Shown one piece after another: positions 1-8,046 of a stretch of 64,000 bases of DNA. Position numbers and translations under genes: made by a program. How positions within the stretch are numbered: the stretch's first letter is position 1; every line of letters begins with the position of its first letter. Below the pieces are notes generated by a model that was not told the origin of the DNA, made no database searches, and saw only the letters and a program-made list of their open reading frames with translations. The DNA is from Larkinella insperata (GTDB lineage Bacteria; Bacteroidota; Bacteroidia; Cytophagales; Spirosomataceae). Location of the stretch: NCBI RefSeq assembly GCF_026248825.1, contig NZ_CP110973.1, positions 1,054,001 to 1,118,000 on the forward strand, in the 5' to 3' direction.

Positions 1-1582
1 GGGCCGCCATCGTTACCTGCCCCGCACTGCCCAGATCACCGTCCGTCCGCGACTGGTTGGTCAAGGTCCGGTTGACGGTCAGGCTGTTGCCGATTTTTAG
101 TTTATTGGTCAGCTTCCGGTCCAGGTTAACCCGCAGCGAGTAACGGTCAAAGTCGGAGTTGACGACAATACCGTTTTGCTTGAAATACCCCCCGCTGATG
201 GAATACTGCGTTTTTTCGTCGCCCCCGCTGATGGAAAGCTGGTAGTTCTGCATCGGAGCCTGCCGGAAGATTTCGTCCTGCCAGTCGGTTCCTTCGCCAA
301 ACGCTTCAATCTGGGCCGGGGTGTACACGGCCGGTCGTCCCTCGTTGGTGTTGGCTTCGTTGACAAACTGAGCATACTCCCGGGCGTTCAGGACCGGGTA
401 CTTCCGGCGGACGTTCTGAACACCGTAGTATGTTTCCAGGCTGATGGTCGATTTGCCCGCTTTCCCGCGTTTGGTCGTGATGATCACCACACCGTTGGCC
501 CCCCGCGATCCGTAGATGGCCGTCGAAGAAGCGTCTTTCAGGACCGAAATGGACTCGATATCGCTCGGATTCAGCGTACTCAGCACGTTGAAACTCGACC
601 CGCTCCCAGCGCCGTCATTTTTGAACGGAATCCCGTCAATCACGTAAAGCGGCTCATTGTCGCCCTGAATCGAGTTGCCGCCCCGGATCCGAATGCTCGT
701 GCTCCCGCCCGGTGCGCCGGAGTTCTGCGTGATCTGAACCCCCGCGGCCCGGCCCTGGAGCGCCTGATCGAGCGACGTAACGGCCACCTTGCGCAGCTCC
801 TCCACCGGCACACTGGCGACGGCCCCGGTCAGGTCGCTCTTTTTTACCTGACCATACCCCACCACCACCACTTCGTTCAGCGATTTGGTATCAGGTACCA
901 GCTGGACATTGATGAGGGAACGAGCTTTAACAATCTGCTCCTGACTCACATAGCCCACAAAACTGAAAATCAGCGTTGTTTCGTCGGTCGGGACGACGAT
1001 CCGGTAGCTTCCCTGCGCATCCGTCGTGGTGCCCCTCGTCGTTCCCTGAATCACCACGCTAACGCCCGGCAACCCTTCACCGGTTTCGCTGGTGACGGTG
1101 CCGGTAATGGTTTTATCGACGGCCTGCTGCGCAAAGCTGTTCAGACTTTGCAGGGGCGTGAGGGCAGGCAGCTCCAGACGGCCCGTGGGCGACGAGATCG
1201 ATGAAGACTCGTCGGAGCCGGTTTTCAGGCCACTTTTTGCGGGAAAAATAACGTAGGCATCCCGGCTGACTTTTTTATACCGCAAGCCGACGGGTTGTAA
1301 AAGCCTGAGCAGACTGCGTTCGAGCGAGCCTTTCGTGTTCAACTGATCGGCGGGTATGCTGAGCCCTTCCAGCAATTTTTCCTCAAAAAGAAGATCAATG
1401 CGGTGCTGCTTTTTAAGCTCCATCAGTGCTTCCCGCAGGCTCAACGTCCGGGGTTGCTGTTTCTCCACCGTTCGCTGCGACGAGGGATGGTGCGCCAGCA
1501 ATTGTGCCGACGAGGGGCCAGGTATTGACAGCCCCCAGGCGATTCCGGCCACCAAAACGGGTAACTGTAAGGGTTTAATCAT
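1..1582 (-). CDS. SusC/RagA-type TonB-dependent outer membrane receptor, C-terminus beyond the window
   Basis: Outer membrane beta-barrel importer of the SusC family, which pairs with a SusD lipoprotein to take up glycans or other large ligands with TonB energy. Only the first 527 residues lie in the window. Residues 1-27 form a signal peptide. Residues 48-113 are an STN domain, the part that contacts FecR in regulated receptors. Residues 157-232 are a carboxypeptidase-regulatory-like domain, and a plug domain opens at 235 with LNEVVVVGYG. The ATG at 1580-1582 gives the signal peptide directly. It lies 27 bases downstream of the fecR stop, so sigma factor, anti-sigma factor and receptor form one unit. 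The STN domain fits transmembrane signalling through FecR. The substrate cannot be read from this part; a SusD partner would lie left of the window. Confidence 0.95.
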   Translation of the reverse strand, partial: MIKPLQLPVLVAGIAWGLSIPGPSSAQLLAHHPSSQRTVEKQQPRTLSLREALMELKKQHRIDLLFEEKLLEGLSIPADQLNTKGSLERSLLRLLQPVGLRYKKVSRDAYVIFPAKSGLKTGSDESSSISSPTGRLELPALTPLQSLNSFAQQAVDKTITGTVTSETGEGLPGVSVVIQGTTRGTTTDAQGSYRIVVPTDETTLIFSFVGYVSQEQIVKARSLINVQLVPDTKSLNEVVVVGYGQVKKSDLTGAVASVPVEELRKVAVTSLDQALQGRAAGVQITQNSGAPGGSTSIRIRGGNSIQGDNEPLYVIDGIPFKNDGAGSGSSFNVLSTLNPSDIESISVLKDASSTAIYGSRGANGVVIITTKRGKAGKSTISLETYYGVQNVRRKYPVLNAREYAQFVNEANTNEGRPAVYTPAQIEAFGEGTDWQDEIFRQAPMQNYQLSISGGDEKTQYSISGGYFKQNGIVVNSDFDRYSLRVNLDRKLTNKLKIGNSLTVNRTLTNQSRTDGDLGSAGQVTMAA

Positions 1583-1609
1583 AGGGAATAAAACAAGGGT
1601 GAAAGCGGG

Positions 1610-2614
1610 TTATGGGAGAGAAATAAGCTCGTAGGTATCCGGGGCGTCCGGCCCGTGCCGCACCTCCAGGTTGAGCATGTCGCACAAAATGGGCAGAATT
1701 TCGTCGGGCGTCCGGGCTTTAAAGGTGCCGCCCAGGGTGCGCCGGGCCAGGGTGCTGTCCCGAATGACAAACCGCACGCCAAACCGTTCGGTGAGCTGGC
1801 TGGCTACTTCCGACATGGTCGTGTTATTAAAGATAAACCGGTGATCTTTCCAGGCGCCGTGCTGACTGACCGGCTGTTGGTGGCGGAGCGTTAACCGGCC
1901 CTGCCGGGAAAGATTGACAACGTCGCCCGGCCTGATTACCAGCGGGGGCGCCGTCTGGTCTTTCAAGCGAATCTGCACCTTGCCTTTGTTGAGAACCACC
2001 TTGCTGCCCCGGTTGCGGCTGTAGACAATAAACTCCGTACCCAGCACCTGAACTTCCAGGTTGTCGGGCGTGGACACCACAAACCGCCGGTGGTCTTTTG
2101 TATGTTTTACCGAAAATTCCGCTTCCCCGGACAGCCAGGCCCGACGATCGGTCTGGCTTAGGTCAAAACGCGGTATTTTCAGGGTTGTGTTCGCATTCAA
2201 AACCACCCGGCTTTCGTCCGGAAGGGTAAACGTGCGGATCTCGCCGTAGGAAGTTTCGTAGTGCCGGTAAAGCAATTCGTCCTTGAAAAATAAAGCCGTT
2301 CCGCTGCTCAGCAGCAACAACACGGAAGCCGCCAGTCGCCAGATATATCGTCCGGATCTAACTCGCTTTCCCTCAGCCGCTTCATCCAAAAAAGGTGTAG
2401 CGGGGTTCTGGCGCTGTTGCAACGATTTGCGGTAAGCGGTTTCCTGATCGGGGAAGAACTGCGGATTGTCCCGTTCCCATTCTTCCAGCCACTGAAAGTA
2501 AAGCTCCTGGTTTTCCGGCACTTCCAGCCATTCCTGCACCAGACTTTTCTGCAATGGCGAAGCTTTCCCTTCGAAGACATTGACAATCGTCTGCTTGGAT
2601 AAAGTGGGTTTCAT
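1610..2614 (-). CDS. FecR family anti-sigma factor
   Basis: Inner membrane sensor of 334 residues that holds or activates its cognate FecI-type sigma factor on a signal from the STN domain of a TonB-dependent receptor. A cytoplasmic segment (1-88) precedes one membrane helix at about 91-110. The periplasmic FecR domain covers about 122-215 and contains FVVSTP and VQVLGTEF motifs. A C-terminal DUF4974-like domain spans roughly 258-330. The ATG overlaps the stop of the upstream sigma gene (ATGA), which points to translational coupling. The receptor gene follows on the same strand. Length and domain order are typical for Bacteroidota. Confidence 0.95.
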   Translation of the reverse strand: MKPTLSKQTIVNVFEGKASPLQKSLVQEWLEVPENQELYFQWLEEWERDNPQFFPDQETAYRKSLQQRQNPATPFLDEAAEGKRVRSGRYIWRLAASVLLLLSSGTALFFKDELLYRHYETSYGEIRTFTLPDESRVVLNANTTLKIPRFDLSQTDRRAWLSGEAEFSVKHTKDHRRFVVSTPDNLEVQVLGTEFIVYSRNRGSKVVLNKGKVQIRLKDQTAPPLVIRPGDVVNLSRQGRLTLRHQQPVSQHGAWKDHRFIFNNTTMSEVASQLTERFGVRFVIRDSTLARRTLGGTFKARTPDEILPILCDMLNLEVRHGPDAPDTYELISLP

Positions 2615-3345
2615 ACGTTGAGAAAGATCGCTGACGGTAGGAGTTGAAAAAGTAGTGTTAATCCCCGCTCAAGTACCCAGAAACTGACGCCCGCCAGCGC
2701 AGACAATAACCCGTATTCCTGCAAAACCCGACGTAAAATGGTCAGGACTTTCGTGATGTGCCCCTCTACAGTTTTGATGGAAAGTTGTAATTCCTGGGCA
2801 ATCATGCCGTTCTTTTTGCCTTCAAACCGGCTCATCATAAAGACCTTCTGGCTCTGGGGCGGCAGGGAGCGGATAATTTCTTCAATTTTTAGGGCTAATT
2901 CGCTGTATTGCAGCAATTGCTGAGGGGTGTTGACCGTGTCGGGTTCCAGCCGATCGTCGGTGATGGCTTCGTGGCCCAATTCGGAGCGCAGGTGCGCAAA
3001 AGCCGCATGCCGGACGGATGTAAACAGGTAGGCCCGGTATGAAGTCGTTACGGCCCGATGCAACTGCTTTTGCCAGAACTGCGCAAAAATATCGACCACC
3101 AGATCCTCCGCCACTTCCCGGGAATACACAAACCGGACTGCGTGGCTGCACAGGGGATGGTAATACCGTTTGAACAGGAGTTGATAGCCCGTTTCGGGAT
3201 TTTCTTCAAACGCTTTGCGGATAAACAGTTCCGAATCCGTAGGGATGGGGATTTTTCCTGCCGGCTCTTCCCCTTCCGGATGAACGGGTCTGCCGGGAAG
3301 GCGGGAAAGGTGGAGGGCATTTTCCGGGTTGGCCGAACGATTCAT
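2611..3345 (-). CDS. FecI-like ECF RNA polymerase sigma factor
   Basis: Extracytoplasmic-function sigma factor expected to direct transcription of its own receptor operon when released by the adjacent FecR protein. Region 2 lies at about residues 58-125 (YQLLFKRYY, then AEDLVVDIFAQFW). Region 4 lies at about 165-220, with the helix-turn-helix around GMIAQELQLSIKTVEGH. The protein has 244 residues, about 45 more than usual. The extra part is an N-terminal, proline-rich and probably disordered extension before SELFIRKAFEEN, the normal family start. No other ATG lies between, so either the extension is real or a non-ATG start is used. It overlaps fecR by 4 bases. Confidence 0.92.
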   Translation of the reverse strand: MNRSANPENALHLSRLPGRPVHPEGEEPAGKIPIPTDSELFIRKAFEENPETGYQLLFKRYYHPLCSHAVRFVYSREVAEDLVVDIFAQFWQKQLHRAVTTSYRAYLFTSVRHAAFAHLRSELGHEAITDDRLEPDTVNTPQQLLQYSELALKIEEIIRSLPPQSQKVFMMSRFEGKKNGMIAQELQLSIKTVEGHITKVLTILRRVLQEYGLLSALAGVSFWVLERGLTLLFQLLPSAIFLNV

Positions 3346-3779
3346 GAGGGTTTGCGAACAGTCTTTTCCTTAAAGAGTGTTTTTCCCGCGAATACCCTTG
3401 CCCCCGCCAATAAATTTTCACAATTCCATCTGGAAATAATACCGAAGTCGAAAATCAACTCTTTTTTGACGGGGACTCAAGACAGCCGCATGGTGCCCGA
3501 ACAAAGACTTCAATGAAAAATAAAGGGGTAGCGGAGAGGCCAGTGGACTCCCATTTAGCCCGGCGCCCGGTTGCTTGCGGTTGGGACTGCCGTTTGAAGA
3601 GGTGGGAGGTCGAACAACGGCTATTTCTTTAAGTATAGGAGGGCTTGCAACGAACCGGATCGATCTGTGGATGTGTTGTTTAAATCCAGCCGCACAAGTG
3701 GTGACAAAACTCCACATCTTTCTCTTTATTCGTTACCCACCACTGAATTATACAACTGAAATTCAATAACTTATAAAAT
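3346..3779. other. Intergenic region without a recognised gene
   Basis: Region upstream of the sigma factor. It probably carries that gene's promoter on the minus strand, but I see no clear TTG/TAnnTTTG pair. A 99-codon open frame on the minus strand (3418-3717) has an unstructured composition and no recognisable domain, and I do not call it. Confidence 0.4.
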
Positions 3780-3935
3780 TCACCAAAAATGGCACAATTT
3801 CAGCCTCTAAGGAAGTAACTTCAACTTCAGGTGTTCGCTACAGTACTGTAGCCTAACGATAGATCAAGTACTTTCCACTCAACGTTATGACCGTCCGAAT
3901 CCCAATACGCGTGCTGGGATTCGGACTTTTTATTT
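3780..3935 (+). ncRNA. Candidate orphan small RNA ending in an intrinsic terminator
   Basis: A strong plus-strand terminator at 3893-3935 has no plus-strand gene upstream, since both neighbours run on the minus strand. About 40 bases before it lies a perfect 16-base palindrome, GCTACAGTACTGTAGC (3837-3852), which could form a second stem. A weak -7-like TAACTTAT occurs near 3767. I infer a transcript of roughly 100-160 nt; the 5' end is not defined by sequence. It matches no RNA family I can name. Confidence 0.35.
3893..3935 (+). terminator. Intrinsic terminator, plus strand
   Basis: A 12-bp perfect stem, GTCCGAATCCCA paired with TGGGATTCGGAC, encloses a 10-base loop and is followed by TTTTTATTT. 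The minus strand has no T-run after the stem, so it does not serve the minus-strand response regulator at 4023. Confidence 0.8.
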
Positions 3936-4022
3936 GAACTTCAGGGATGTTTACGTGGTGGATCACAAACCGATCCCTTTTTGCTGGTCGTCATTGTGTC
4001 TTGCTAGAAAACCGGCGGCTGC

Positions 4023-4484
4023 TTACGGGTTCATCCGACTCGCTTTTGTCTGATCGCCAAACCAGATGACGGGCAGGCTGGCCATCCCGAACCAGTAATT
4101 CTGCAACTGGCTGGCATACGACTTCCAGTCCTGGTAGGAGAACGGTTTCACCGTGAAAGCCGTTGCCCCCTGGCGGTAGGCTTCTTCCATCTTTTTAGGA
4201 TCGCGGCTAGCCGACAGGATGACGATTGGCAAATACCGGCCCTGCGGATGGTTACGCATCAATTTTAAAAAATCCATCCCGCCATGCTCACTTTGCAGGT
4301 CCAGATCCAGCAGAATCAGACGGGGGCCGGGTCCATTCAGGGAATCGAAATGAGCCACGGCCTGATCAAAACTGCTCAGGTAGGTAAATTCCGCTTCCGG
4401 AAAAACTTGCTGGGATGCCCGGATCAATACGTCGGCAATTAAAGGATCATCGTCCACCAGCAGAATGGAATATTGAATACTCAT
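4023..4484 (-). CDS. Single-domain response regulator (receiver 1 of 4)
   Basis: Stand-alone CheY-like receiver of 153 residues, without a DNA-binding or enzymatic output domain. The acidic pocket is VDDD at 10-13 and the phospho-acceptor is Asp60 in LILLDLDL. The switch Ser lies in VILSASRD and the conserved Lys in FTVKPFSY. After the receiver fold a short tail, NYWFGMASLPVIWFG, resembles the tails of the next two proteins. It is the last gene of a four-receiver series on this strand, 28 bases after its neighbour. Such proteins act as phospho-relay intermediates or bind target proteins; the partner kinase is not nearby. Confidence 0.9.
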   Translation of the reverse strand: MSIQYSILLVDDDPLIADVLIRASQQVFPEAEFTYLSSFDQAVAHFDSLNGPGPRLILLDLDLQSEHGGMDFLKLMRNHPQGRYLPIVILSASRDPKKMEEAYRQGATAFTVKPFSYQDWKSYASQLQNYWFGMASLPVIWFGDQTKASRMNP

Positions 4485-4512
4485 TGACTCCTCCTCGTTA
4501 CGTCCAGTTTAA

Positions 4513-4992
4513 TCAATCCGTTAGCGCCGAGGTCGGTTTATCAAACCAGAGCTTGGGCGTGCTGGCCGTCGTAAACCAATATGTGCGCAGATAGCGAACG
4601 TAGGCTTTCCATTCCTCGTATGAGAAAGGCTTATTGGTAAAAATATTAGCTCCTCGGGCGTAGGCTTTGCGCACCGTTTCTTCCTCGTGAATTACGGACA
4701 GAACCACCACGGGCAAAAGACGGTATTTTTCGTGCCCGCGAATCCAGGTCAGCAAATCCAGACCGGTCTTGTCGGTCTTCAGATCAATGTCCAGCAGCGC
4801 CAGGCGAGGTCCCCAGCCGGTTATGGTATCCAGGTAGGTAATGGCTTCTTCCACCGTCGCCCGGTGAATAAACTGGCATTGGGGAAATTCATGACGGGCG
4901 GCCTGGTTCAGCAGGTCAACAATCTGAAGATCATCGTCGACCAAAAGAATGGAAAACTCCGCTGCTTCGTTCAAGGGCATGTTCGTTGTCAT
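4513..4992 (-). CDS. Single-domain response regulator (receiver 2 of 4)
   Basis: Stand-alone receiver of 159 residues. A 13-residue leader precedes ILLVDDD; phospho-acceptor Asp68 is in LALLDIDL, the switch Ser in VVLSVIHE and the Lys in FTNKPFSYEEW. The tail, TYWFTTASTPKLWF, is close to that of the neighbour at 4023, so these two look like the most recent duplicates: both also share GPRL before the acceptor strand. No output domain is present. A GC-rich hairpin lies just upstream (about 5000-5020). Confidence 0.9.
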   Translation of the reverse strand: MTTNMPLNEAAEFSILLVDDDLQIVDLLNQAARHEFPQCQFIHRATVEEAITYLDTITGWGPRLALLDIDLKTDKTGLDLLTWIRGHEKYRLLPVVVLSVIHEEETVRKAYARGANIFTNKPFSYEEWKAYVRYLRTYWFTTASTPKLWFDKPTSALTD

Positions 4993-4999
4993 TCGTGTA

Positions 5000-5020
5000 A
5001 AGGCCCGCTTTGCGGGCGGG
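5000..5020. other. GC-rich hairpin between two receiver genes
   Basis: GCCCGC-TTT-GCGGGC forms a short stem in the 34-base gap between receiver genes 3 and 2. On the coding (minus) strand it is followed only by CTTTAC, so it is at best a weak attenuator or an mRNA-processing stem. Confidence 0.35.
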
Positions 5021-5026
5021 TTTTAT

Positions 5027-5458
5027 TCAATCATTCATACGTGAGGTTGGAATACGGGCCAGCGAGAACCAGTACATCCGCACCAGGTTTGCTAATTCCA
5101 TTAAGTCCTGGTGGGAAGAAGGTTTGACCATAAATGTATTGGCCCCCAACTCATAGCAACGGTTTACGTCCTGTTCGTCGTCTGATGTCGACAGGATGAT
5201 GACGGGAATATGACGGTATAGAGACGAATTTTTGATATTTCTGAGCACTTCAAAACCATTGATAATGGGCATGTTCAAATCCAGAAAAATCAGATCTGGC
5301 AAGCGTTCGGATTTATCAATGTTTTCCAGTACGTTGGAGCCGTTGGTAGCAAACCGGAACTGGTAACGCTCGCGATCGGCCAGAAAAGCCGACTGGATCA
5401 AGAACTGATCATCCTCATCATCATCGATCACCAGAATGTTGAAAAGTTTATTCATCAA
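5027..5458 (-). CDS. Single-domain response regulator (receiver 3 of 4)
   Basis: Stand-alone receiver of 143 residues. Acidic pocket IDDDEDD at 11-17, acceptor Asp60 in LIFLDLNMP, switch Ser in VIILSTSDD and Lys in FMVKPSSHQ. The pocket (DDDEDDQFLIQSAF) is closer to receiver 4 than to receivers 1 and 2. The tail, MYWFSLARIPTSRM, keeps the YW element shared by all four. This type is often called an Rcp1-like receiver and commonly works with a bacteriophytochrome or hybrid kinase; no such kinase is seen here. Confidence 0.9.
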   Translation of the reverse strand: MMNKLFNILVIDDDEDDQFLIQSAFLADRERYQFRFATNGSNVLENIDKSERLPDLIFLDLNMPIINGFEVLRNIKNSSLYRHIPVIILSTSDDEQDVNRCYELGANTFMVKPSSHQDLMELANLVRMYWFSLARIPTSRMND

Positions 5459-5560
5459 TTTGTCAAAGACGATGTTGAAAGGTGCTCAACCAGCCTTTTC
5501 GCCCGAAGTTAGGGCAAATTTTTCGGGTATTCAACTCACCATATTGGCTCCGGATCGAGA

Positions 5561-6001
5561 TTATTTACTAACAACTTGGTTAGGATGCGCGCACGTTTGC
5601 CAGTAGCGAACCACCAATTCCAGTTGGCTTTTTAAAGCTTCATAACCACTGGTTTTGATAAAGAACCCCTGGATGGGGCTATTGTAAGCCTGGTTGATCT
5701 GGGCGTCACTGGCCTCGGTGCTAAAAAAGATGAAGGGGATGGCTTTTTGCCGAAGTTCCATGTCGGCATCAATTAATTGCCTGAGTTCCAGACCGCTCAT
5801 ACCAGGTAGATTTACATCGCAGAGGACTAGCAGCGGTTTGTCGGGTGTGGTCTGCAGATAAGCAAGCGCCTGATCACCCCGGCTGAAAAACAGAATTTCA
5901 TGCGTCAGTTTCAGGTCCTTGCTGGCGGATTGAATCAGCAGTTGATCGTCTTCGTCATCCTCAATATAAATGATGGGACTCTTGATATTAGAATAGGACA
6001 T
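5561..6001 (-). CDS. Single-domain response regulator (receiver 4 of 4)
   Basis: First gene of the receiver series, 146 residues. Acidic pocket IEDDEDDQLLIQSA; acceptor Asp62 in VLCDVNLPGMSG; switch Ser/Thr in FIFFSTEAS; Lys in FFIKTSGY. The conserved KP pair of receivers is KT here. The tail RYWQTCAHP keeps the Tyr-Trp pair but not the following Phe. A 101-base gap separates it from the next receiver gene, so that gene may have its own promoter. Confidence 0.9.
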   Translation of the reverse strand: MSYSNIKSPIIYIEDDEDDQLLIQSASKDLKLTHEILFFSRGDQALAYLQTTPDKPLLVLCDVNLPGMSGLELRQLIDADMELRQKAIPFIFFSTEASDAQINQAYNSPIQGFFIKTSGYEALKSQLELVVRYWQTCAHPNQVVSK

Positions 6002-6445
6002 AGAGCAAAAGTAGCAAAGCCGTTAATCACCCCGATTGGCATCGCTCCAGGCTGGGATGAATGAAACAAAAAGGTTGATTCTATCAATAAACACTGATCA
6101 AAACGAAGAGACTAACCTAAATGTTTGTGTTGTTTTAACGGAAGGTAAAACCTGTAGCAATTCCGGGAATCCCACCGGGTACCAAACTCAAATTACTCAC
6201 AAAAATCCGGGGCGGTTGCGCAACTTGTTTTTGTTGAAATGCGCTGCTTGGTATTTTGAGGGAAGTTGGAGGAAAGTGATTAGGAGTTAGCACCTACCGG
6301 TGATTTGGTCTTTCACCTGGGCGCAGAGGCCGATTTGTCCGACAAACGTTTTTATTAAAAACCAACAAAGTCACGTTGGCCGCGTGACTTTTGAGAGCCG
6401 ATCGGTGTTTACTTAGTTTTACAGCCTAACCAAAAACACAAATCA
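6002..6445. other. Divergent intergenic region between receiver genes and map
   Basis: 444 bases holding the start regions of two divergent units. The only structure I see is a stem, AAAGTCACG/CGTGACTTT, at 6367-6391, about 55 bases before the map start. It has a short T-run (TTTTG) and could be a leader hairpin. An 84-codon open frame at 6036 has no recognisable content. Confidence 0.4.
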
Positions 6446-7207
6446 ATGTCACTGCAATCTCAGGAAGACTTTATTGGCATGCAGGAAATCAGCCAGATTG
6501 TTGGCTCCACCCTGCGGCTTATGCAGCAGTATGCCCAACCCGGCATGTCAACGCTGGAACTCGATCAGTATGGTCGAAAACTCCTGGAACAACAAGGCGC
6601 CAGATCGGCACCCAAACTTGCCTACCGCTTCCCGGGCTGGACCTGCATCAGCCTCAATGATGAGGTTTGCCACGGCATTCCTTCCGCCAAACGATTGATG
6701 AAGGAAGGGGATCTGGTCAATATCGATGTATCGGCGGAACGGAATGGGTATTGGTCCGACAACGGGGGTTCCTTCGTTCTGGGAAAAGACATCCATCAAC
6801 ACAGCGATCTGGTAGAAGCTTCCAAACGAATCCTGGCCAAAGCCATTGATCACATCAAAGCCGGTGTGCTGATCGCCGAGATCGGTCGTTTAATCGAAAC
6901 GGAAACCAAACGGGCAGGTTACCGGGTGGTCAAGAATCTGGCCGGACACGGTATTGGCCGAAGACTGCACGAAGAGCCGCGTGAAATTCTGTGCTATTAC
7001 GATCCGTCGATCAAAACCCGTTTCCGCAAAAACTCCGTGGTAGCCATTGAAACGTTTTTATCAACCAAAGCCAGTATGGCGCACGACAAAGGAGACGGCT
7101 GGACGTTGGTGGCCAAAGACAGCTTTGCCGTGCAGCATGAGCACACCATTGTTGTGACGGACAAGCAACCCATTATTCTGACGGCCGCCAATCAAATCTG
7201 GAATTAA
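6446..7207 (+). CDS. map: Type I methionine aminopeptidase
   Basis: Cytoplasmic metalloenzyme that removes the initiator methionine from new proteins. The 253-residue length fits the bacterial type I family. The five metal ligands are all visible: Asp in NIDVSAE, Asp in YWSDNGGSF, His in AGHGIGR, Glu in AIETF and Glu in QHEHTIVV. A substrate-binding His lies in DEVCHGIPS. The usual housekeeping copy sits in the ribosomal protein cluster, often after secY; here the gene stands alone, so it may be a second copy. The FVLG/TKASMAHDKGDGW region matches the variant common in soil Bacteroidota. The start ATG follows an A-rich leader. Confidence 0.93.
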   Translation: MSLQSQEDFIGMQEISQIVGSTLRLMQQYAQPGMSTLELDQYGRKLLEQQGARSAPKLAYRFPGWTCISLNDEVCHGIPSAKRLMKEGDLVNIDVSAERNGYWSDNGGSFVLGKDIHQHSDLVEASKRILAKAIDHIKAGVLIAEIGRLIETETKRAGYRVVKNLAGHGIGRRLHEEPREILCYYDPSIKTRFRKNSVVAIETFLSTKASMAHDKGDGWTLVAKDSFAVQHEHTIVVTDKQPIILTAANQIWN

Positions 7208-7261
7208 CCTCATTGAATACAACCGGTCTTCGTTTTCGGGATGTATCCGTGGGAAGGGTCT

Positions 7262-7296
7262 GGAAAAATAAAAACCCCGACGGATTGACCAGCGGG
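7262..7296 (-). terminator. Intrinsic terminator, minus strand
   Basis: Read on the minus strand, CCCCGCTGG...CCGTCGGGG forms an imperfect stem followed by TTTTTATTTTT. It lies about 250 bases beyond the stop of the AbrB-like gene and probably ends that transcript. Confidence 0.6.
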
Positions 7297-7504
7297 GCAG
7301 ATGAGACGCAATACCCTATAAACGGTATTTTGGAGTCTTTATTGTGCCAGGTGAAACGATACCCTGTTATTTTTCACTTTTTTTACTCTTCGCAAGACTT
7401 GCCTCAGATGCCGCGGCCGTTGGCCTCTTTCTCCTGAAAATGGATAGAGCCGTAGGCGGTAAATGATGATGGATTGAAGTAATCTTTGAGGGTCTTTCGA
7501 GTAT

Positions 7505-7533
7505 GCCGGAACGGTTTGCCTTGCCGTTCCGGC
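7505..7533. repeat. 10-bp inverted repeat just after the AbrB-like gene
   Basis: GCCGGAACGG (7505-7514) pairs perfectly with CCGTTCCGGC (7524-7533) around a 9-base loop. It starts 10 bases after the stop of the minus-strand gene. No T-run follows on either strand, so it is more likely a 3'-end stabilising stem than a terminator. Confidence 0.6.
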
Positions 7534-7542
7534 CCTTGTGCA

Positions 7543-7995
7543 CTATTCGTCGGAGTCGTCCTCAGTACCTTGGCGAGGTGTTGCCTGGTCGGACACTAGT
7601 TCAAAACCGGATACACCTTCCCCGAATTCATAGGGCTCAACCGTAAACGAATACTCCTGATTCTGGAAATCGAGGCCAATCTTTTGCAGGATCCCCTTCA
7701 ACTGGATCGAGTAGCCCCGACCGGTTTTGGACAATTCAAACGCTTCGGGGTCGCCTTCCTGGGTCGGAACCAAATACAAGGCTTTGACGCCCTTCCGGCG
7801 GTTGACCGTACCAACTTTGTAGTAGGGTTTGGAAGGGTCGATCTCGAGTCCTTCCATTAGTTTTTGGGGAAAAGTTAACCGTCCGGTTTTCGTAACGGTA
7901 GTAATAAACGTTGATTTTTTGGGGGCTGCTTTGGGGGCTTGCCCCTCGTTTTCCTGGGGAGAAAAGAAACGGATTTTGTTCGCTTTTACCTTCAT
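7543..7995 (-). CDS. Small protein with AbrB/SpoVT-like swapped-hairpin features
   Basis: A 150-residue protein I do not recognise as a named family. Residues 30-55 (STFITTVTKTGRLTFPQKL) have the pattern of an AbrB-type DNA-binding beta-hairpin: hydrophobic strand, T-K-x-G-R/Q, then x-x-P. A second, weaker copy may lie at about 90-115 (KTGRGYSIQLKGILQKIGL). The C-terminus is acidic (GTEDDSDE) and the N-terminus basic. Two 18-bp direct repeats sit between the predicted promoter and the start codon, which suggests autoregulation. A DNA-binding regulator is inferred; a nucleoid or antitoxin role is possible, though no toxin gene is next to it. Confidence 0.6.
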   Translation of the reverse strand: MKVKANKIRFFSPQENEGQAPKAAPKKSTFITTVTKTGRLTFPQKLMEGLEIDPSKPYYKVGTVNRRKGVKALYLVPTQEGDPEAFELSKTGRGYSIQLKGILQKIGLDFQNQEYSFTVEPYEFGEGVSGFELVSDQATPRQGTEDDSDE

Positions 7996-8007
7996 GGGGT
8001 TAGTTTG

Positions 8008-8046
8008 GATAACTTACTATTTGGCGGAGATAACTTATTATTCGGC
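8008..8046 (-). promoter_or_regulatory. Tandem 18-bp repeat, likely operator of the AbrB-like gene
   Basis: Plus-strand copies GATAACTTACTATTTGGC (8008-8025) and GATAACTTATTATTCGGC (8029-8046) match at 16 of 18 positions and are separated by GGA. The 21-bp period is two helical turns, so bound proteins would face the same side. The repeats lie between the predicted promoter and the start codon at 7995. Confidence 0.65.

Larger units (their letters stand above)
7208..7542. other. Intergenic region between convergent genes
   Basis: Separates the ends of map (plus) and the AbrB-like gene (minus). It contains the two stems listed separately, at 7262-7296 and 7505-7533. I see no protein gene. Confidence 0.5.

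Noticed and set aside
176..1204. 342-codon open frame on the plus strand
   Set aside because: It is antisense to the SusC gene, whose signal, STN, regulatory-like and plug domains are clear; the plus-strand product has no recognisable domain.
3418..3717. 99-codon minus-strand frame upstream of the sigma factor
   Set aside because: No domain, signal peptide or coding-like composition; more likely leader or promoter DNA.
7213..7437. 74-codon plus-strand frame after map
   Set aside because: Contains the minus-strand terminator at 7262-7296 and shows no protein-like features.
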